DNA from: an uncultured Lachnospiraceae bacterium
GTDB lineage: Bacteria; Bacillota_A; Clostridia; Lachnospirales; Lachnospiraceae
Assembly (NCBI GenBank): GCA_947564305.1
Contig: CANOBT010000067.1
Coordinates: 1 to 29,623, forward strand
Direction: 5' to 3'
DNA length: 29,623 nucleotides
The notes under the pieces are model-generated. The model had not been told where the DNA came from and ran no database searches. It saw only the letters and a program-made list of their open reading frames with translations. This document shows, one piece after another, positions 7,128-15,426 of the stretch (within the stretch, counting starts at the first letter, position 1; each line of letters starts with the position of its first letter). The position numbers were made by a program, and so were the translations under genes.

Positions 7128-7156
7128 ATTATAGCCAATATCTTGAGCATTGTCAA
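7128..7156 (-). promoter_or_regulatory. Perfect consensus promoter of the antisense RNA
   Basis: TTGACA (7151-7156) and TATAAT (7128-7133) on the minus strand with a 17-bp spacer match the sigma-A consensus at all 12 positions. No protein gene lies downstream in that direction before the terminator at 7028-7063. Confidence 0.85.
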
Positions 7157-7223
7157 TTTCAAAATCTCCAACCATTTCAAAACACCGCCCACGTGCCAGA
7201 AATGAAAGGAAGATGAAAAGACA

Positions 7224-7274
7224 ATGCCAAGCTATAAGGATGAAAAGACAAATACCTGGTACTGCAAAATTTAA
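7224..7274 (+). pseudogene. Truncated 5' end of a tyrosine recombinase (integrase) gene
   Basis: The sixteen-codon frame opening at 7224 reads MPSYKDEKTNTWYCK before it ends. That is the characteristic beginning of the arm-type DNA-binding domain of many Firmicute phage/ICE integrases, whose next residues would be a phenylalanine and an aromatic-rich strand. Here a TAA follows and the DNA continues into an inverted repeat (TGGTACT/AGTACCA, 7257-7284) and then the permease terminator, so the remaining 350 or so codons are missing. An AGGAAG ribosome binding site lies upstream. Recognition rests on 15 residues, so it is tentative. Confidence 0.4.
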
Positions 7275-7308
7275 AATAGTACCATTTTAGTTCCGTTGAT
7301 ACAATAAA

Positions 7309-7348
7309 AGAGCCGATTTTCCTTGAAAATACAAGGTTTATCGGCTCT
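7309..7348 (-). terminator. Terminator of the kinase-ABC operon
   Basis: AGAGCCGAT (7309-7317) pairs with ATCGGCTCT (7340-7348), with an inner CCTTG/CAAGG stem (7321-7336). On the minus strand a TTTTATTG tail follows. It sits 8 bp after the stop of the FtsX permease. Confidence 0.85.
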
Positions 7349-7355
7349 CTGTACT

Positions 7356-9767
7356 TTATTCCCTCCCTATCGTATCCACCACCGTCATCCTCTGAATCTG
7401 CCTTGCCGGTCCCATGACCGCCAAACATACGGAGCAAACCATGATAATGACAATCACCAACAGTTCCCATCCCGGGACGCACCACGCGTCTCCCCATCTG
7501 GAAGTCACAAGGGATTGGAACAAAACCCAGTTGAGGGGCAGTCCTGCCGCGCATCCAAAGACAACGCCAAAGACAGTGTAGGTGAGTGTCTCGCCCAATA
7601 CCATCCGGATTAGCTGCCGCACGCTCATTCCGATTGCCCGCATCGCGCCATATTCCCTCATACGCGCGGATACACTCATGGCAATGCAATTGATAATATT
7701 AAAAAATGCAATCAGCGCAATAACTGCCAGAAATCCATAGAGGAATACCGCCATAGAAGCGCTAGCACCCCTTATCTCCTGATTTCCAATCCGCTTATCT
7801 GAAAAAATCATGCTCTCCCCGCACGCCTGCTCCGCCGCTTTTCGGATTTCCTGCACCTGTGCATCGGTAACGCCTTTTTGGAGCTGCACATCCAGAACAC
7901 CGTATCCTTCTTCCCCAGTCAGTTTTTGGAACAGCCCTTCCGAGCAGATTATCGTATCTGCCGCATTATCGAACGCACTGGGAACATTTCCCAATATCCC
8001 GGTCACAAGAATCTCCTGTTCTTTTCCGCCTGCCGATACCATAACTCTGTTTCCCATGTCAAACATATTTCCTTCTTTAAATACAATCAAGACTCCTTTT
8101 CCATCTATTGCATCCTGAATATTTCCCTCAAGCAAGGAACCTTTCTCCAATTCAAACTGCTGTTCATCATAGGAAATCACACTGAATTCCTTTCCACCCT
8201 CCGGAACTAACAGATTTGCATAACCGCGTCCGAATACACACTTCACTCCCGGATATCCTTTTATCTCTTCGGCAAGGCCTGCCAGTATCTGATTCCGGTC
8301 GTTTTCTATATCCGAAGAGCCATCCGTTCCAGATGTGTCCTCAGAAAGAGCGGATTCTGTCTGGTGAGGCATTGAAATTGACAAATCCGGCGCTGACGGA
8401 CGAAGCGGCGTAATCGCATGATGCATGAAATCAATCGCAGTGCTAAATGAAAGAAATAAGATAATACTAAACGCAAAGGAGCCTGTTACCAGAAAAAAGT
8501 TCTTCTTACTGCCAGATGCATGATGTACACCCAATGCTGTATCTACCTTGAAAATCCGTGTATTGGCTGCCCGTTTTGCGGCCTGCACGGTTCCTGCATT
8601 TCCGGAAACTGCTGTCAGCGGAGACACCTTTGCCGCACGCTTTGCCGGAGACCTTGCAGCCAGAAGCACCGTCACAAATCCAACAAGAATCCCCGCGGCA
8701 ACCGCCATATAGCTGATTCCGAACGTCGGAAGTCCTTCAAAAAGTCCCGGGCTTAAATAACGCAGCATTGCACAGAGTATCCATACCACCACAATCCCTG
8801 CAATCACTCCCAGGGGAATCGCTGTCTTGCACCAGTTCAGCGCTTCTCTGCGCACGAAACGAATCACCTGCTTTGGGGTTGCTCCCAGGCAGCGCATCAT
8901 TCCAAAAAATTCTGTACGCCTTGCAATACTGCTGTTCATGCTTGCCGTAATCATAAAGATTCCAGCAGTCACTACCAGCACGGCTAAGACTGCCGCCACA
9001 AAATAAAACTGCATCAAGAAGTCATCCCTGCTCTGGAACATCAGCATTAACACCTTAGCGTTCTCTCTCACCTGCTCTGGCCCTAAACCAAACTGTTCTC
9101 GAATTTCCTGAATGGTTTTCTGGATATTACAAAACTTCCGAAACTGGACATAATAAAGCACTTCCTGTGCCGCTCCTATTTCGTTTGAACGCAGGGCTGA
9201 AAAACCGTCCGTATTCAAGAACATGCCAAACGCATTATGCTCTGCTTCCAATGCTGTGTCCCTGGTAATGCCGGTAATATGATACTGTTTCGTCTCCCCT
9301 TGGGGAACTGTCAACTCGACAACATCTCCCACCTGCACTTTTAGCCTTGTCTTTGCACTTTCATTCAGCACTGCCTCCTGGGAATCCTTCGGAAAATTCC
9401 CCTCTGTCAGCTCCGCTGCCGGAAACATTTCCAAAAGTTCCTCGTCAAATCCACAGATTGCCGTTTCAATCCCCTCAATCTGATAGCCATCCTTCAAATG
9501 GTAATTGAGCACACCATACCGCGCGATATGTTCCACCTCAGGACGTTCTTTCAAAAGCGCCCCCTGCTCCTCATTCATTACAAAACCTACATGCCAGCTT
9601 CCATCGGTCTTGACTGCCTGAATCATCTGGGAGCGCATCTCCATATCCGCCATTCCGAAAATCACAGTGACCAAAAACACTGCCAACACGATACAAAGTC
9701 TGGTCATTCTGTCCTGTTTCCTGTGCTGCTTTGCCGATATTTTTATCAAATCCAGATAATGCTTCAA
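7356..9767 (-). CDS. FtsX/MacB-type ABC transporter permease, 803 aa
   Basis: A two-repeat FtsX permease. Each half has one membrane helix, a large outside domain and three more helices: helix 1 near residues 23-42, outer domain to about 255, helices near 256-280, 305-328 and 345-370; then helix 5 near 425-448, a second outer domain, and three helices after about 680. FtsX signatures are visible as GMMRCLGATPKQVIRFVRREA and REYGAMRAIGMSVRQLIRMVLGE. Such permeases with LolD-like ATPases export or extract lipids or peptides, or sense antibiotics. The start is a TTG in a TTGA overlap with the ATPase stop, with GGGAGGTG just upstream, so the two are translationally coupled. The preceding kinase/regulator pair probably controls it. 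Confidence 0.88.
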   Translation of the reverse strand: MKHYLDLIKISAKQHRKQDRMTRLCIVLAVFLVTVIFGMADMEMRSQMIQAVKTDGSWHVGFVMNEEQGALLKERPEVEHIARYGVLNYHLKDGYQIEGIETAICGFDEELLEMFPAAELTEGNFPKDSQEAVLNESAKTRLKVQVGDVVELTVPQGETKQYHITGITRDTALEAEHNAFGMFLNTDGFSALRSNEIGAAQEVLYYVQFRKFCNIQKTIQEIREQFGLGPEQVRENAKVLMLMFQSRDDFLMQFYFVAAVLAVLVVTAGIFMITASMNSSIARRTEFFGMMRCLGATPKQVIRFVRREALNWCKTAIPLGVIAGIVVVWILCAMLRYLSPGLFEGLPTFGISYMAVAAGILVGFVTVLLAARSPAKRAAKVSPLTAVSGNAGTVQAAKRAANTRIFKVDTALGVHHASGSKKNFFLVTGSFAFSIILFLSFSTAIDFMHHAITPLRPSAPDLSISMPHQTESALSEDTSGTDGSSDIENDRNQILAGLAEEIKGYPGVKCVFGRGYANLLVPEGGKEFSVISYDEQQFELEKGSLLEGNIQDAIDGKGVLIVFKEGNMFDMGNRVMVSAGGKEQEILVTGILGNVPSAFDNAADTIICSEGLFQKLTGEEGYGVLDVQLQKGVTDAQVQEIRKAAEQACGESMIFSDKRIGNQEIRGASASMAVFLYGFLAVIALIAFFNIINCIAMSVSARMREYGAMRAIGMSVRQLIRMVLGETLTYTVFGVVFGCAAGLPLNWVLFQSLVTSRWGDAWCVPGWELLVIVIIMVCSVCLAVMGPARQIQRMTVVDTIGRE

Positions 9768-10447
9768 GCCGACACACCTCCCAGCTCGCTAAGTTCGCCG
9801 TCCGTCACCCGGAACACCCGGTCTGCCGATGAAGTCAGATTCATATTATGGGTAATCATCAAAACCGTCTGCTGATAGTGCCGGGATGCTTTGCATAGAA
9901 GATCCATTACGTCGCGGCTGCTTGCGGAATCCAGATTCCCGGTGGGCTCATCCGCGAGCAATAGTATGGGCCTCGTAATCAGCGCCCGCCCGATGGCCAC
10001 TCGTTGCTGCTGTCCTCCGGATAGCTGCCCTGGCAAATGCTTCCGGCGATTGGCAAGCCCCAATACGTCCAGAATCTCATCCACCCGCTCCTGATCCGGT
10101 TTCTTGTAATCCAACAGAAGCGGGAATATGATATTCTGCTCCACATCAAGCTCCGGAATGAGATGAAAAGACTGAAACACAAATCCGATATTCTGCCTGC
10201 GGAAGATGGTCCGCTCATTTTCTCCCATGGCAAATATATCTTTTCCATTTAAAAATACCTTTCCACCATTCGCCTCATCCAGCCCGCCAATACAGTTCAG
10301 AAGCGTGCTTTTCCCGGAGCCGGACGCACCTACGACAGCGCCGAATTCTCCTCTCTGCATGGAAAAAGAAACATGCTTCAATGCATTTACCCGGGCCTCC
10401 CCGCTTCCGTAAACCTTAGTTAAGTCCTCCACCTTTAATATTTCCAA
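9764..10447 (-). CDS. LolD/MacB-like ABC transporter ATPase
   Basis: A 227-residue ABC ATPase of standard length. Walker A is GASGSGKST (residues 40-48), Q-loop FQSF near 91-94, signature LSGGQQQR (142-149), Walker B ILLLADEP (161-168) and the H-loop in MITHN. The Asn-Leu-Asp after Walker B (TGNLDS) is typical of the MacB/LolD/BceA group. It powers the 803-residue FtsX permease encoded by the next, overlapping gene. The start is TTG, with AGGGTG upstream, about 90 bp after the kinase gene. A TACAAT box and an ATGCTTT/AAAGCAT inverted repeat lie in that gap, so a separate weak promoter is possible. Confidence 0.92.
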   Translation of the reverse strand: MEILKVEDLTKVYGSGEARVNALKHVSFSMQRGEFGAVVGASGSGKSTLLNCIGGLDEANGGKVFLNGKDIFAMGENERTIFRRQNIGFVFQSFHLIPELDVEQNIIFPLLLDYKKPDQERVDEILDVLGLANRRKHLPGQLSGGQQQRVAIGRALITRPILLLADEPTGNLDSASSRDVMDLLCKASRHYQQTVLMITHNMNLTSSADRVFRVTDGELSELGGVSA

Positions 10448-10538
10448 TTACAACACCCTGCCTTTCTCAAAATTGTAACATGCTTTTTGAAACAAGCAAA
10501 GCATAGCATCTTTAGCTTACATTCCGGTGAATGGGAGC

Positions 10539-11768
10539 TTACAGATTTGTAAGAAAGGTCATTCGAAAAACACTTCCCTCCCCCAGGCTGCTCTCCACAG
10601 AGAGATTTCCTCCCTGCCCCTCCATAATTGCCTTTGCCAGAGAAAGCCCAAGTCCCACTCCCTGTCTGTCACAAGATGTCCTGCTCCGATAAAACTGTTT
10701 GAAAATATGATGGATATCCTCCTGTGCAATACCATATCCATTATCCTCCACCGACAGGCGAAAAATTGCAGGAGACCTTTCCCACGATATTCGGATCACG
10801 CCCCCTGCTTCTGTATGGTCCAATGCATTTTTTACAAGATTTCCAATGGCCTGCGTCGTCCACTCCTGGTCACAGAGCAATCGTTCCTCCTGTTCCCCTT
10901 CTATCAAAATCACTTTTCCCTCCTGTCTTGCACGTTCCTGCAAATCACTGACAGCCTGCTCTACAACCTCGGATACAAAGCACTGACGTTTCTCAAAAAT
11001 AATATTTCCGGTATTCAGGCGCGCCATTTTCAAAAGCGACTGCACAAGCTGCTCGATTCGCTCCAGAGACTGCATGGATTTCCGCGAAAACTTCCTCACA
11101 ACCTTTTCATCCCCTGATTCCTCTGTAATAATCTCCATATACATGTTCAGCGCTGCCAAGGGAGTCTTTAGTTGATGAGAAATATTTGATATCATATCTC
11201 CTAAAAATATTTTTGCCCTGTGCTCTACTTCATTTTTTGTCTGCAGCGACATGGCAAACTGTTCCATGCTGCCAAATAACTGATAGAGTGTTCCTGTCTC
11301 TCCCGTTGGCAGATGGGCTTCAAATTGATTTTCTGCATACTGGGCAATCACAGTTTGAGCCTTCTCATACATCTGCTCTCTGTTTCGCAAAAACATCCAT
11401 GTGCCAGTCAATACCACAACTGCAAATAAGAGCCCTACTAACAACAAAATCAGAATCCGCGGAATCGATGTCTGTTCCACAAGCAGCAGCAAATAACCTG
11501 GCGTCACTTCCGTATGTCCGATTGTTTCCAACAGCTTAACGCCCTCTTCTGTCACTTCCGTATGATTCCATGCAGAAGCCACCAATGCGGGCGGAATGTC
11601 CTGTTCCAACAGATAAGAAGCCGCCGCAAGCTCACGCTCCACAAGAATCCTTCTGATATCCTGCGTCTGGAAGATACCACAGATTCCTAACACACCAATC
11701 TGTAACACGCAGATCACCGCGAGAAACAGCCAAAACCTCCGTGTCTGCTTTTCTTTGAAAAACTCCAA
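10539..11768 (-). CDS. Two-component sensor histidine kinase (paired with OmpR-type regulator)
   Basis: A membrane kinase of about 409 residues with two membrane helices near the N-terminus (about residues 13-35 and 103-126) flanking a short outside sensor of roughly 70 residues. Then come the dimerisation helix with phospho-accepting His198 in ISHQLKTPLAAL, and the ATPase domain with N-box NLVKNALDH, G1 DNGYGIA and G2 GVGLGLSLA. The reading frame can open at a GTG at 11786 overlapping the regulator gene. I prefer the TTG at 11768, which lies 8 nt after a GGAAGGAG site and 5 nt after the regulator stop. It should phosphorylate the regulator just upstream and act on the downstream ABC genes. 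Confidence 0.88.
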   Translation of the reverse strand: MEFFKEKQTRRFWLFLAVICVLQIGVLGICGIFQTQDIRRILVERELAAASYLLEQDIPPALVASAWNHTEVTEEGVKLLETIGHTEVTPGYLLLLVEQTSIPRILILLLVGLLFAVVVLTGTWMFLRNREQMYEKAQTVIAQYAENQFEAHLPTGETGTLYQLFGSMEQFAMSLQTKNEVEHRAKIFLGDMISNISHQLKTPLAALNMYMEIITEESGDEKVVRKFSRKSMQSLERIEQLVQSLLKMARLNTGNIIFEKRQCFVSEVVEQAVSDLQERARQEGKVILIEGEQEERLLCDQEWTTQAIGNLVKNALDHTEAGGVIRISWERSPAIFRLSVEDNGYGIAQEDIHHIFKQFYRSRTSCDRQGVGLGLSLAKAIMEGQGGNLSVESSLGEGSVFRMTFLTNL

Positions 11769-11773
11769 CGCTC

Positions 11774-12460
11774 TCACTCCTTCCACTGATATCCAAATCC
11801 ACGGACTGTTTTCAGGTGTTCAGGATGAGACGGGTCTTTTTCCAGTTTTTCACGCAGACGGCGCACATAGACTGATAAAGTATTATCATCCACAAAATTT
11901 CCTGCGCCATCCCACAGCTTATCCAGAATCATACTTCGGGTAAGGACTCTCCCGCTGTTTTTCAGCAGAAGACAGAGAAGCCGGTATTCTGCCCCTGTAA
12001 ACTCCGCCGGCTCCTCTCCAAGAAATACCCTTCCTTCCGCAAGATTTATCATCAGGTTACCGGAACGCAGGATATTTTCATCAACAGGTTTCATATTGCT
12101 GCGGCGCAGCAGCGCCCGGATGCGGGAACACAGTTCACCGAGTTTAAATGGTTTTGTAATATAATCATCCCCTCCGCAGTCCAGACCGCGGATGACACTG
12201 GTTTCCTCGTCGGATGCCGTCAGAAAAATAATCGGAACCTGATTTCCCGACTCCCGAAGCTTCTCACACAATGCAAATCCATTTCCATCGGGCAGCGTCA
12301 CATCAAAAAGAAAGAGGTCGAAATCAGCATTCCCTTCCATCTGTTTTTCGGCCTCTTTTATTGTTCTGGCAACTTGGATATCGAATCCGTTTTTCTTCAG
12401 AGAATAGGTCAGGCCGTCAATCAGGCTGATGTCATCTTCAAGAAGTAATAATTTCTGCAA
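11774..12460 (-). CDS. OmpR/PhoB-family response regulator
   Basis: A 228-residue regulator with an N-terminal receiver domain (acidic pair E8/D9/D10, phospho-acceptor Asp53 in LFDVTLPDGNG, Thr in FLTAS, Lys in ITKPFK) and a C-terminal winged helix (SRVLTRSMILDKLW ... NTLSVYVRRLREKLE ... GYQWKE). It starts at TTG with a GGGAG site. It is the only OmpR-type regulator in this stretch but has a histidine kinase on each side: one 117 bp upstream (12578-13453) and one directly downstream (10539-11768). Coupling favours the downstream kinase, but cross-use with the upstream one is possible. A TATAAT box without a good -35 lies at 12549-12554, hinting at an activated promoter. Confidence 0.92.
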   Translation of the reverse strand: MQKLLLLEDDISLIDGLTYSLKKNGFDIQVARTIKEAEKQMEGNADFDLFLFDVTLPDGNGFALCEKLRESGNQVPIIFLTASDEETSVIRGLDCGGDDYITKPFKLGELCSRIRALLRRSNMKPVDENILRSGNLMINLAEGRVFLGEEPAEFTGAEYRLLCLLLKNSGRVLTRSMILDKLWDGAGNFVDDNTLSVYVRRLREKLEKDPSHPEHLKTVRGFGYQWKE

Positions 12461-12548
12461 AATTATCCGTCTCCCTTCTTAATCGTGCTATGTCTATGCA
12501 AAAAACTGAAATCATCATCCTTTTTTAATATCATGGCTTTACAAATAT

Positions 12549-12554
12549 ATTATA
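12549..12554 (-). promoter_or_regulatory. Likely -10 box of the regulator-kinase-ABC operon
   Basis: A perfect TATAAT on the minus strand in the 117-bp gap before the response regulator. No TTGACA-like sequence is found at 15-19 bp spacing, which would fit a promoter needing an activator such as the regulator itself. Confidence 0.4.
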
Positions 12555-12577
12555 CATGATTTTCAGGAATTCGCTGC

Positions 12578-13453
12578 TTACAAAAATGTAAGAATAATCC
12601 GCAGTCTCTCCCCCTCCAATTCTGCCTTCACATTCCCGTTCATTTTCTCCGCCAGTTCTTTTACAATAAACATTCCAAGCCCGGAGGAACCTTTCCGCCG
12701 GGCTGAATCTGCCTTATAAAATCTGTCAAAAATTTGCTCTGTATCCGGCCTGCTGGTCTTTGAAACAGGATTTTCAAAAATCAGGCAATGGCTGCTCTGC
12801 CGAATCACAATCCCGCCCCTGCCATGAAGCAGTGCATTCTGGATCAAGTTATGGAAAATCCGCCGCAAGCTTTCTTCATCCGCCCTGAGCTTTAGACTTT
12901 CATTCTCAAATTCCACTTCCGGTGAAATCCCCTTTTCTTCAAATTGGCGGTAGAATCCGACCAGACAATCACTCAAAAGAGGCATCACCTGTATTTCACA
13001 TAGATTGAGCTCGAACTCCTGACTTGTAAGCTTGGTATACAAAAACAATTCTTCCAGCATATCCCCCAATTCTTTCAGCCGGTCATCCGCTGTCTGAAGG
13101 TAGCGTTCCTTCTTTAACAGCTCTTTGCACTCCTGTGCGAGCTGTATATATCCTGCGGCTCCGGTCAAAGGGGTACGGATATCGTGTGCCAGACTCGTAA
13201 TATTTTGTTTTAATTGTTTTTCCGCCTTTTCATACTGCATCTTGCTCTCAAACCACTGCCGCTGAAGCAGGTTTAACTTCCGGCAGAGAGCCAGCACATC
13301 TCTCTGACGGCTCCCCACACCCAGTTCCATGTGGCTTCCCCGCTCAATTTCCTCAAGCTGCTTATACAGAAAACGTATTGCCAGAATATTGCGGACATAC
13401 TGTATAAGCAGCAGTACGCAGACACAACCCAATATTACAAGTGCCGCTGTCAT
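12578..13453 (-). CDS. One-TM sensor histidine kinase of an ABC-linked resistance module
   Basis: A 291-residue kinase with a single membrane helix (about residues 3-24) and no outside sensor domain. A linker helix (RQRDVLALCRKLNLLQRQW) follows, then the DHp domain with His90 in SLAHDIRTPLTGAAGY, then the ATPase domain (N-box NLIQNALLHG; G2 GSSGLGMFIVKELAEKMNG). This short form is typical of kinases that sit next to BcrAB-like exporters and sense through the transporter rather than directly. Such modules normally carry their own response regulator beside the kinase; here none is found, so the gene may be an orphan or share the regulator at 11774-12460. GGGAGGAAG precedes the ATG. Confidence 0.88.
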   Translation of the reverse strand: MTAALVILGCVCVLLLIQYVRNILAIRFLYKQLEEIERGSHMELGVGSRQRDVLALCRKLNLLQRQWFESKMQYEKAEKQLKQNITSLAHDIRTPLTGAAGYIQLAQECKELLKKERYLQTADDRLKELGDMLEELFLYTKLTSQEFELNLCEIQVMPLLSDCLVGFYRQFEEKGISPEVEFENESLKLRADEESLRRIFHNLIQNALLHGRGGIVIRQSSHCLIFENPVSKTSRPDTEQIFDRFYKADSARRKGSSGLGMFIVKELAEKMNGNVKAELEGERLRIILTFL

Positions 13454-13492
13454 AGACTTCCTCCCATTTCTTTTTTATTATCATTCAGACAG

Positions 13493-13634
13493 CATAGCTC
13501 GAAACCGCTGCCTTGCAGCTCCTCCGCAGCTTGCGCTGCTGCGTTTCTCGCTATATGGGCGTTCCGCCCATCACAGGATACAGTGAGAGACTTCTTTGCA
13601 TGCCAGCATGCACGAAGTCTTTCACTGTATCCTG
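13493..13634. repeat. Cluster of three adjacent hairpins, possible interspersed repeat
   Basis: Three stems lie end to end between permease and kinase. The first (13493-13557) is imperfect, with GAAAC/GTTTC and GCAGC/GCTGC arms. The second is ATGGGCG/CGCCCAT (13555-13571). The third has arms CAGGATACAGTGA (13574-13586) and TCACTGTATCCTG (13622-13634), continues inward with AGACTTC/GAAGTCT, and ends in a GCATGC repeat. The GC-rich block differs from other gaps in this window and encodes no protein. It would fold strongly in the operon mRNA. Confidence 0.7.
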
Positions 13635-13650
13635 TATGGCTGAACTGTTG

Positions 13651-14457
13651 TCATATATCCTGCCTCTTCAAAATCATTCCCGTAATCCCGGTGTAAAGAA
13701 TCAGAAATCCCAATCCCGCCGCATAAACATGCAAATCCTTTATGGAAGTATAGTGTCTCGGTCCCATCGCAAGAGTCAGATAGATGGTATGTTTCATCCA
13801 TCCTCCAATATGGAACATATCCAATATCCCATACAACGGCATCACAATAATTCCGCTGCTAAAAAGCACGGTTGCCACTGCCCCTGCAGCTATGCTTCTG
13901 GTCAGGACACAGATCATAATGGTCAAAGCGGCGAATGCCGTTGTCAAAAGCCACGCCCAACTCAGATAAAATACAACGTCCACCCACTTCGTATAAGGCA
14001 CCAGCTCTCCAAATATCCGGTTCATCAGCAGGGCAGACAAATAATGCAGCACCAGATAACAAACATTCACGATTCCGGCCGTTAAAATCTTGCTGCCCAC
14101 ATAGTTCCATCGATTCTGATGGAGCGCCATCACATTTTTTATAAAGCCGCTCTGAAAATCCATGCATACAAACAACATCACCCAAATACCAAATATCAGA
14201 TTATATGAGCCCCCATCCAAACAAATCTGTCTGAAGAAAATCAAAGAATCTACGCCGTTTAGAAGTCCAGACGCTTCTTTGGCTTCCTCTTGCGAAATCA
14301 TCCCGATACGCAGCGCTATTTCCTGTCCCTGGGGTGTTTCCATCAACCAGATCAACCCAAAAAGCATCACTGTCGCAATGAATAATATCCCAAAACATAT
14401 ATAGACCGACTTACTCCTTTTTGCCCGATATAAATCCATACGCAGCAGATTAAACAT
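13651..14457 (-). CDS. ABC-2 type permease (BcrB-like)
   Basis: A 268-residue integral membrane protein with about six hydrophobic segments: a helix at residues 18-39, a long loop to about 85, then segments near 85-100, 123-145, 160-188, 192-215 and 240-260. The N-terminal MFNLLRMDLYRAKRSKSVYI is typical of exporter permeases in BcrAB/lantibiotic-immunity type systems. It follows its ATPase by a 1-bp gap, so the two are made together. The pair probably exports or flips a cell-wall-active peptide or lipid; the substrate is not evident from sequence. Confidence 0.85.
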   Translation of the reverse strand: MFNLLRMDLYRAKRSKSVYICFGILFIATVMLFGLIWLMETPQGQEIALRIGMISQEEAKEASGLLNGVDSLIFFRQICLDGGSYNLIFGIWVMLFVCMDFQSGFIKNVMALHQNRWNYVGSKILTAGIVNVCYLVLHYLSALLMNRIFGELVPYTKWVDVVFYLSWAWLLTTAFAALTIMICVLTRSIAAGAVATVLFSSGIIVMPLYGILDMFHIGGWMKHTIYLTLAMGPRHYTSIKDLHVYAAGLGFLILYTGITGMILKRQDI

Positions 14458-14458
14458 A

Positions 14459-15379
14459 CTACCGTCCCCCTTCCATTCGTTCTAAGAAATACTCTTCCAA
14501 ATCCATGTGATGAAATCCCGAAGCATATACTATCACCTGATTCTCTATCAGTATCTGATTGATCTTCGCTCCGTCTTCTGCCCCATATATCCGAATTGAC
14601 CGGTTATCCAAAACCTCTGACTGCATATCCGGAAATGTCTCCTGGATCATAGGCAATGCCCGACGCACATCCTGTACCTCAATCAAAAAATAATCCTGAC
14701 ACTTTTCTTCCAATTCTTCCCTGGTAATCTGCTCAATCAGTTCTCCGTCTTTGATAATTCCGTAATTTGTGGAAACCTTGCTTAATTCCCCTAAAATATG
14801 CGAGCTCACCACAATCGTTTTCCCCTCTTCATGGAGGGTGAGCACCAACTGCCGGAGTTCTCGGATACCTTCTGGGTCAAGTCCGTTTATCGGTTCATCA
14901 AGAATCAACAAATCTGGATTTCCAAGCAACGCAAGCGCAACACCCAAGCGCTGCTTCATTCCCATGGAAAAATGCTTCACTTTCTTTTTCCCTGCCTCCA
15001 AAAGTCCTGTAATCCGTAATACATCATCCACACTATTTTCATCCGCGAGTCCCATGCATTTCGCCTTCATCACTACATTCTGCCGTGCCGTCATATGCGG
15101 ATACAACCCTGCCGCCTCTATCAGCACCCCCAGCCTTCTCCGTGCCGCCGGGTCACTGACCGGCTTTCCGAATAACCGGATTTCTCCTTCCGTCGGAGTG
15201 GCGATTCCACAAAGCATTTTCAACGTAGTTGATTTTCCGGCGCCGTTTCTTCCGATAAACCCGTAAATCTCTCCCTCCCGTACTGTCATGTTGAGATGTT
15301 TCACTGCCGCCTTATCTCCATACATTTTCGTAAGAGCAATTGTTTCTATGGCAAATGTATTTTCTTTCCCTGTTCCCAC
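14459..15379 (-). CDS. BcrA-like ABC exporter ATPase
   Basis: A 306-residue ATPase of the BcrA/CcmA class: Walker A GRNGAGKST (43-51), signature FSMGMKQRLG, Walker B LLILDEPINGLDP and the H-loop region VVSSHILGEL. About 80 extra C-terminal residues follow, as usual for bacitracin/lantibiotic-type exporters. It starts at GTG with AAGGAGAG upstream, and its stop is 1 bp before the permease ATG. The region before it carries four 11-bp spaced repeats next to a -10 box, fitting control by a two-component regulator. Confidence 0.9.
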   Translation of the reverse strand: MGTGKENTFAIETIALTKMYGDKAAVKHLNMTVREGEIYGFIGRNGAGKSTTLKMLCGIATPTEGEIRLFGKPVSDPAARRRLGVLIEAAGLYPHMTARQNVVMKAKCMGLADENSVDDVLRITGLLEAGKKKVKHFSMGMKQRLGVALALLGNPDLLILDEPINGLDPEGIRELRQLVLTLHEEGKTIVVSSHILGELSKVSTNYGIIKDGELIEQITREELEEKCQDYFLIEVQDVRRALPMIQETFPDMQSEVLDNRSIRIYGAEDGAKINQILIENQVIVYASGFHHMDLEEYFLERMEGGR

Positions 15380-15426
15380 AGTTTCTTTCTCTCCTTTCCG
15401 TTTTTCTTTTCTACAAAAAATAGTCT

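Larger units (their letters stand above)
6672..7355. other. 684-bp accessory island without an ordinary gene
   Basis: This gap between GH43 and the FtsX permease contains, left to right: a minus-strand terminator; a long imperfect inverted repeat (6732-6788); a small CCCC/GGGG hairpin (6802-6814); an 18-bp palindrome (6832-6849); a holin-like toxin gene with a convergent antisense RNA; a truncated integrase start; and the terminator of the permease operon. The mix of a type I toxin-antitoxin pair and an integrase stub suggests the scar of a mobile element. Confidence 0.5.

Noticed and set aside
13574..13634. Intrinsic terminator after the BcrB-like permease
   Set aside because: The stem is strong, but no T-run follows on the minus strand, and two more hairpins adjoin it, so I described it as part of a repeat-like block.
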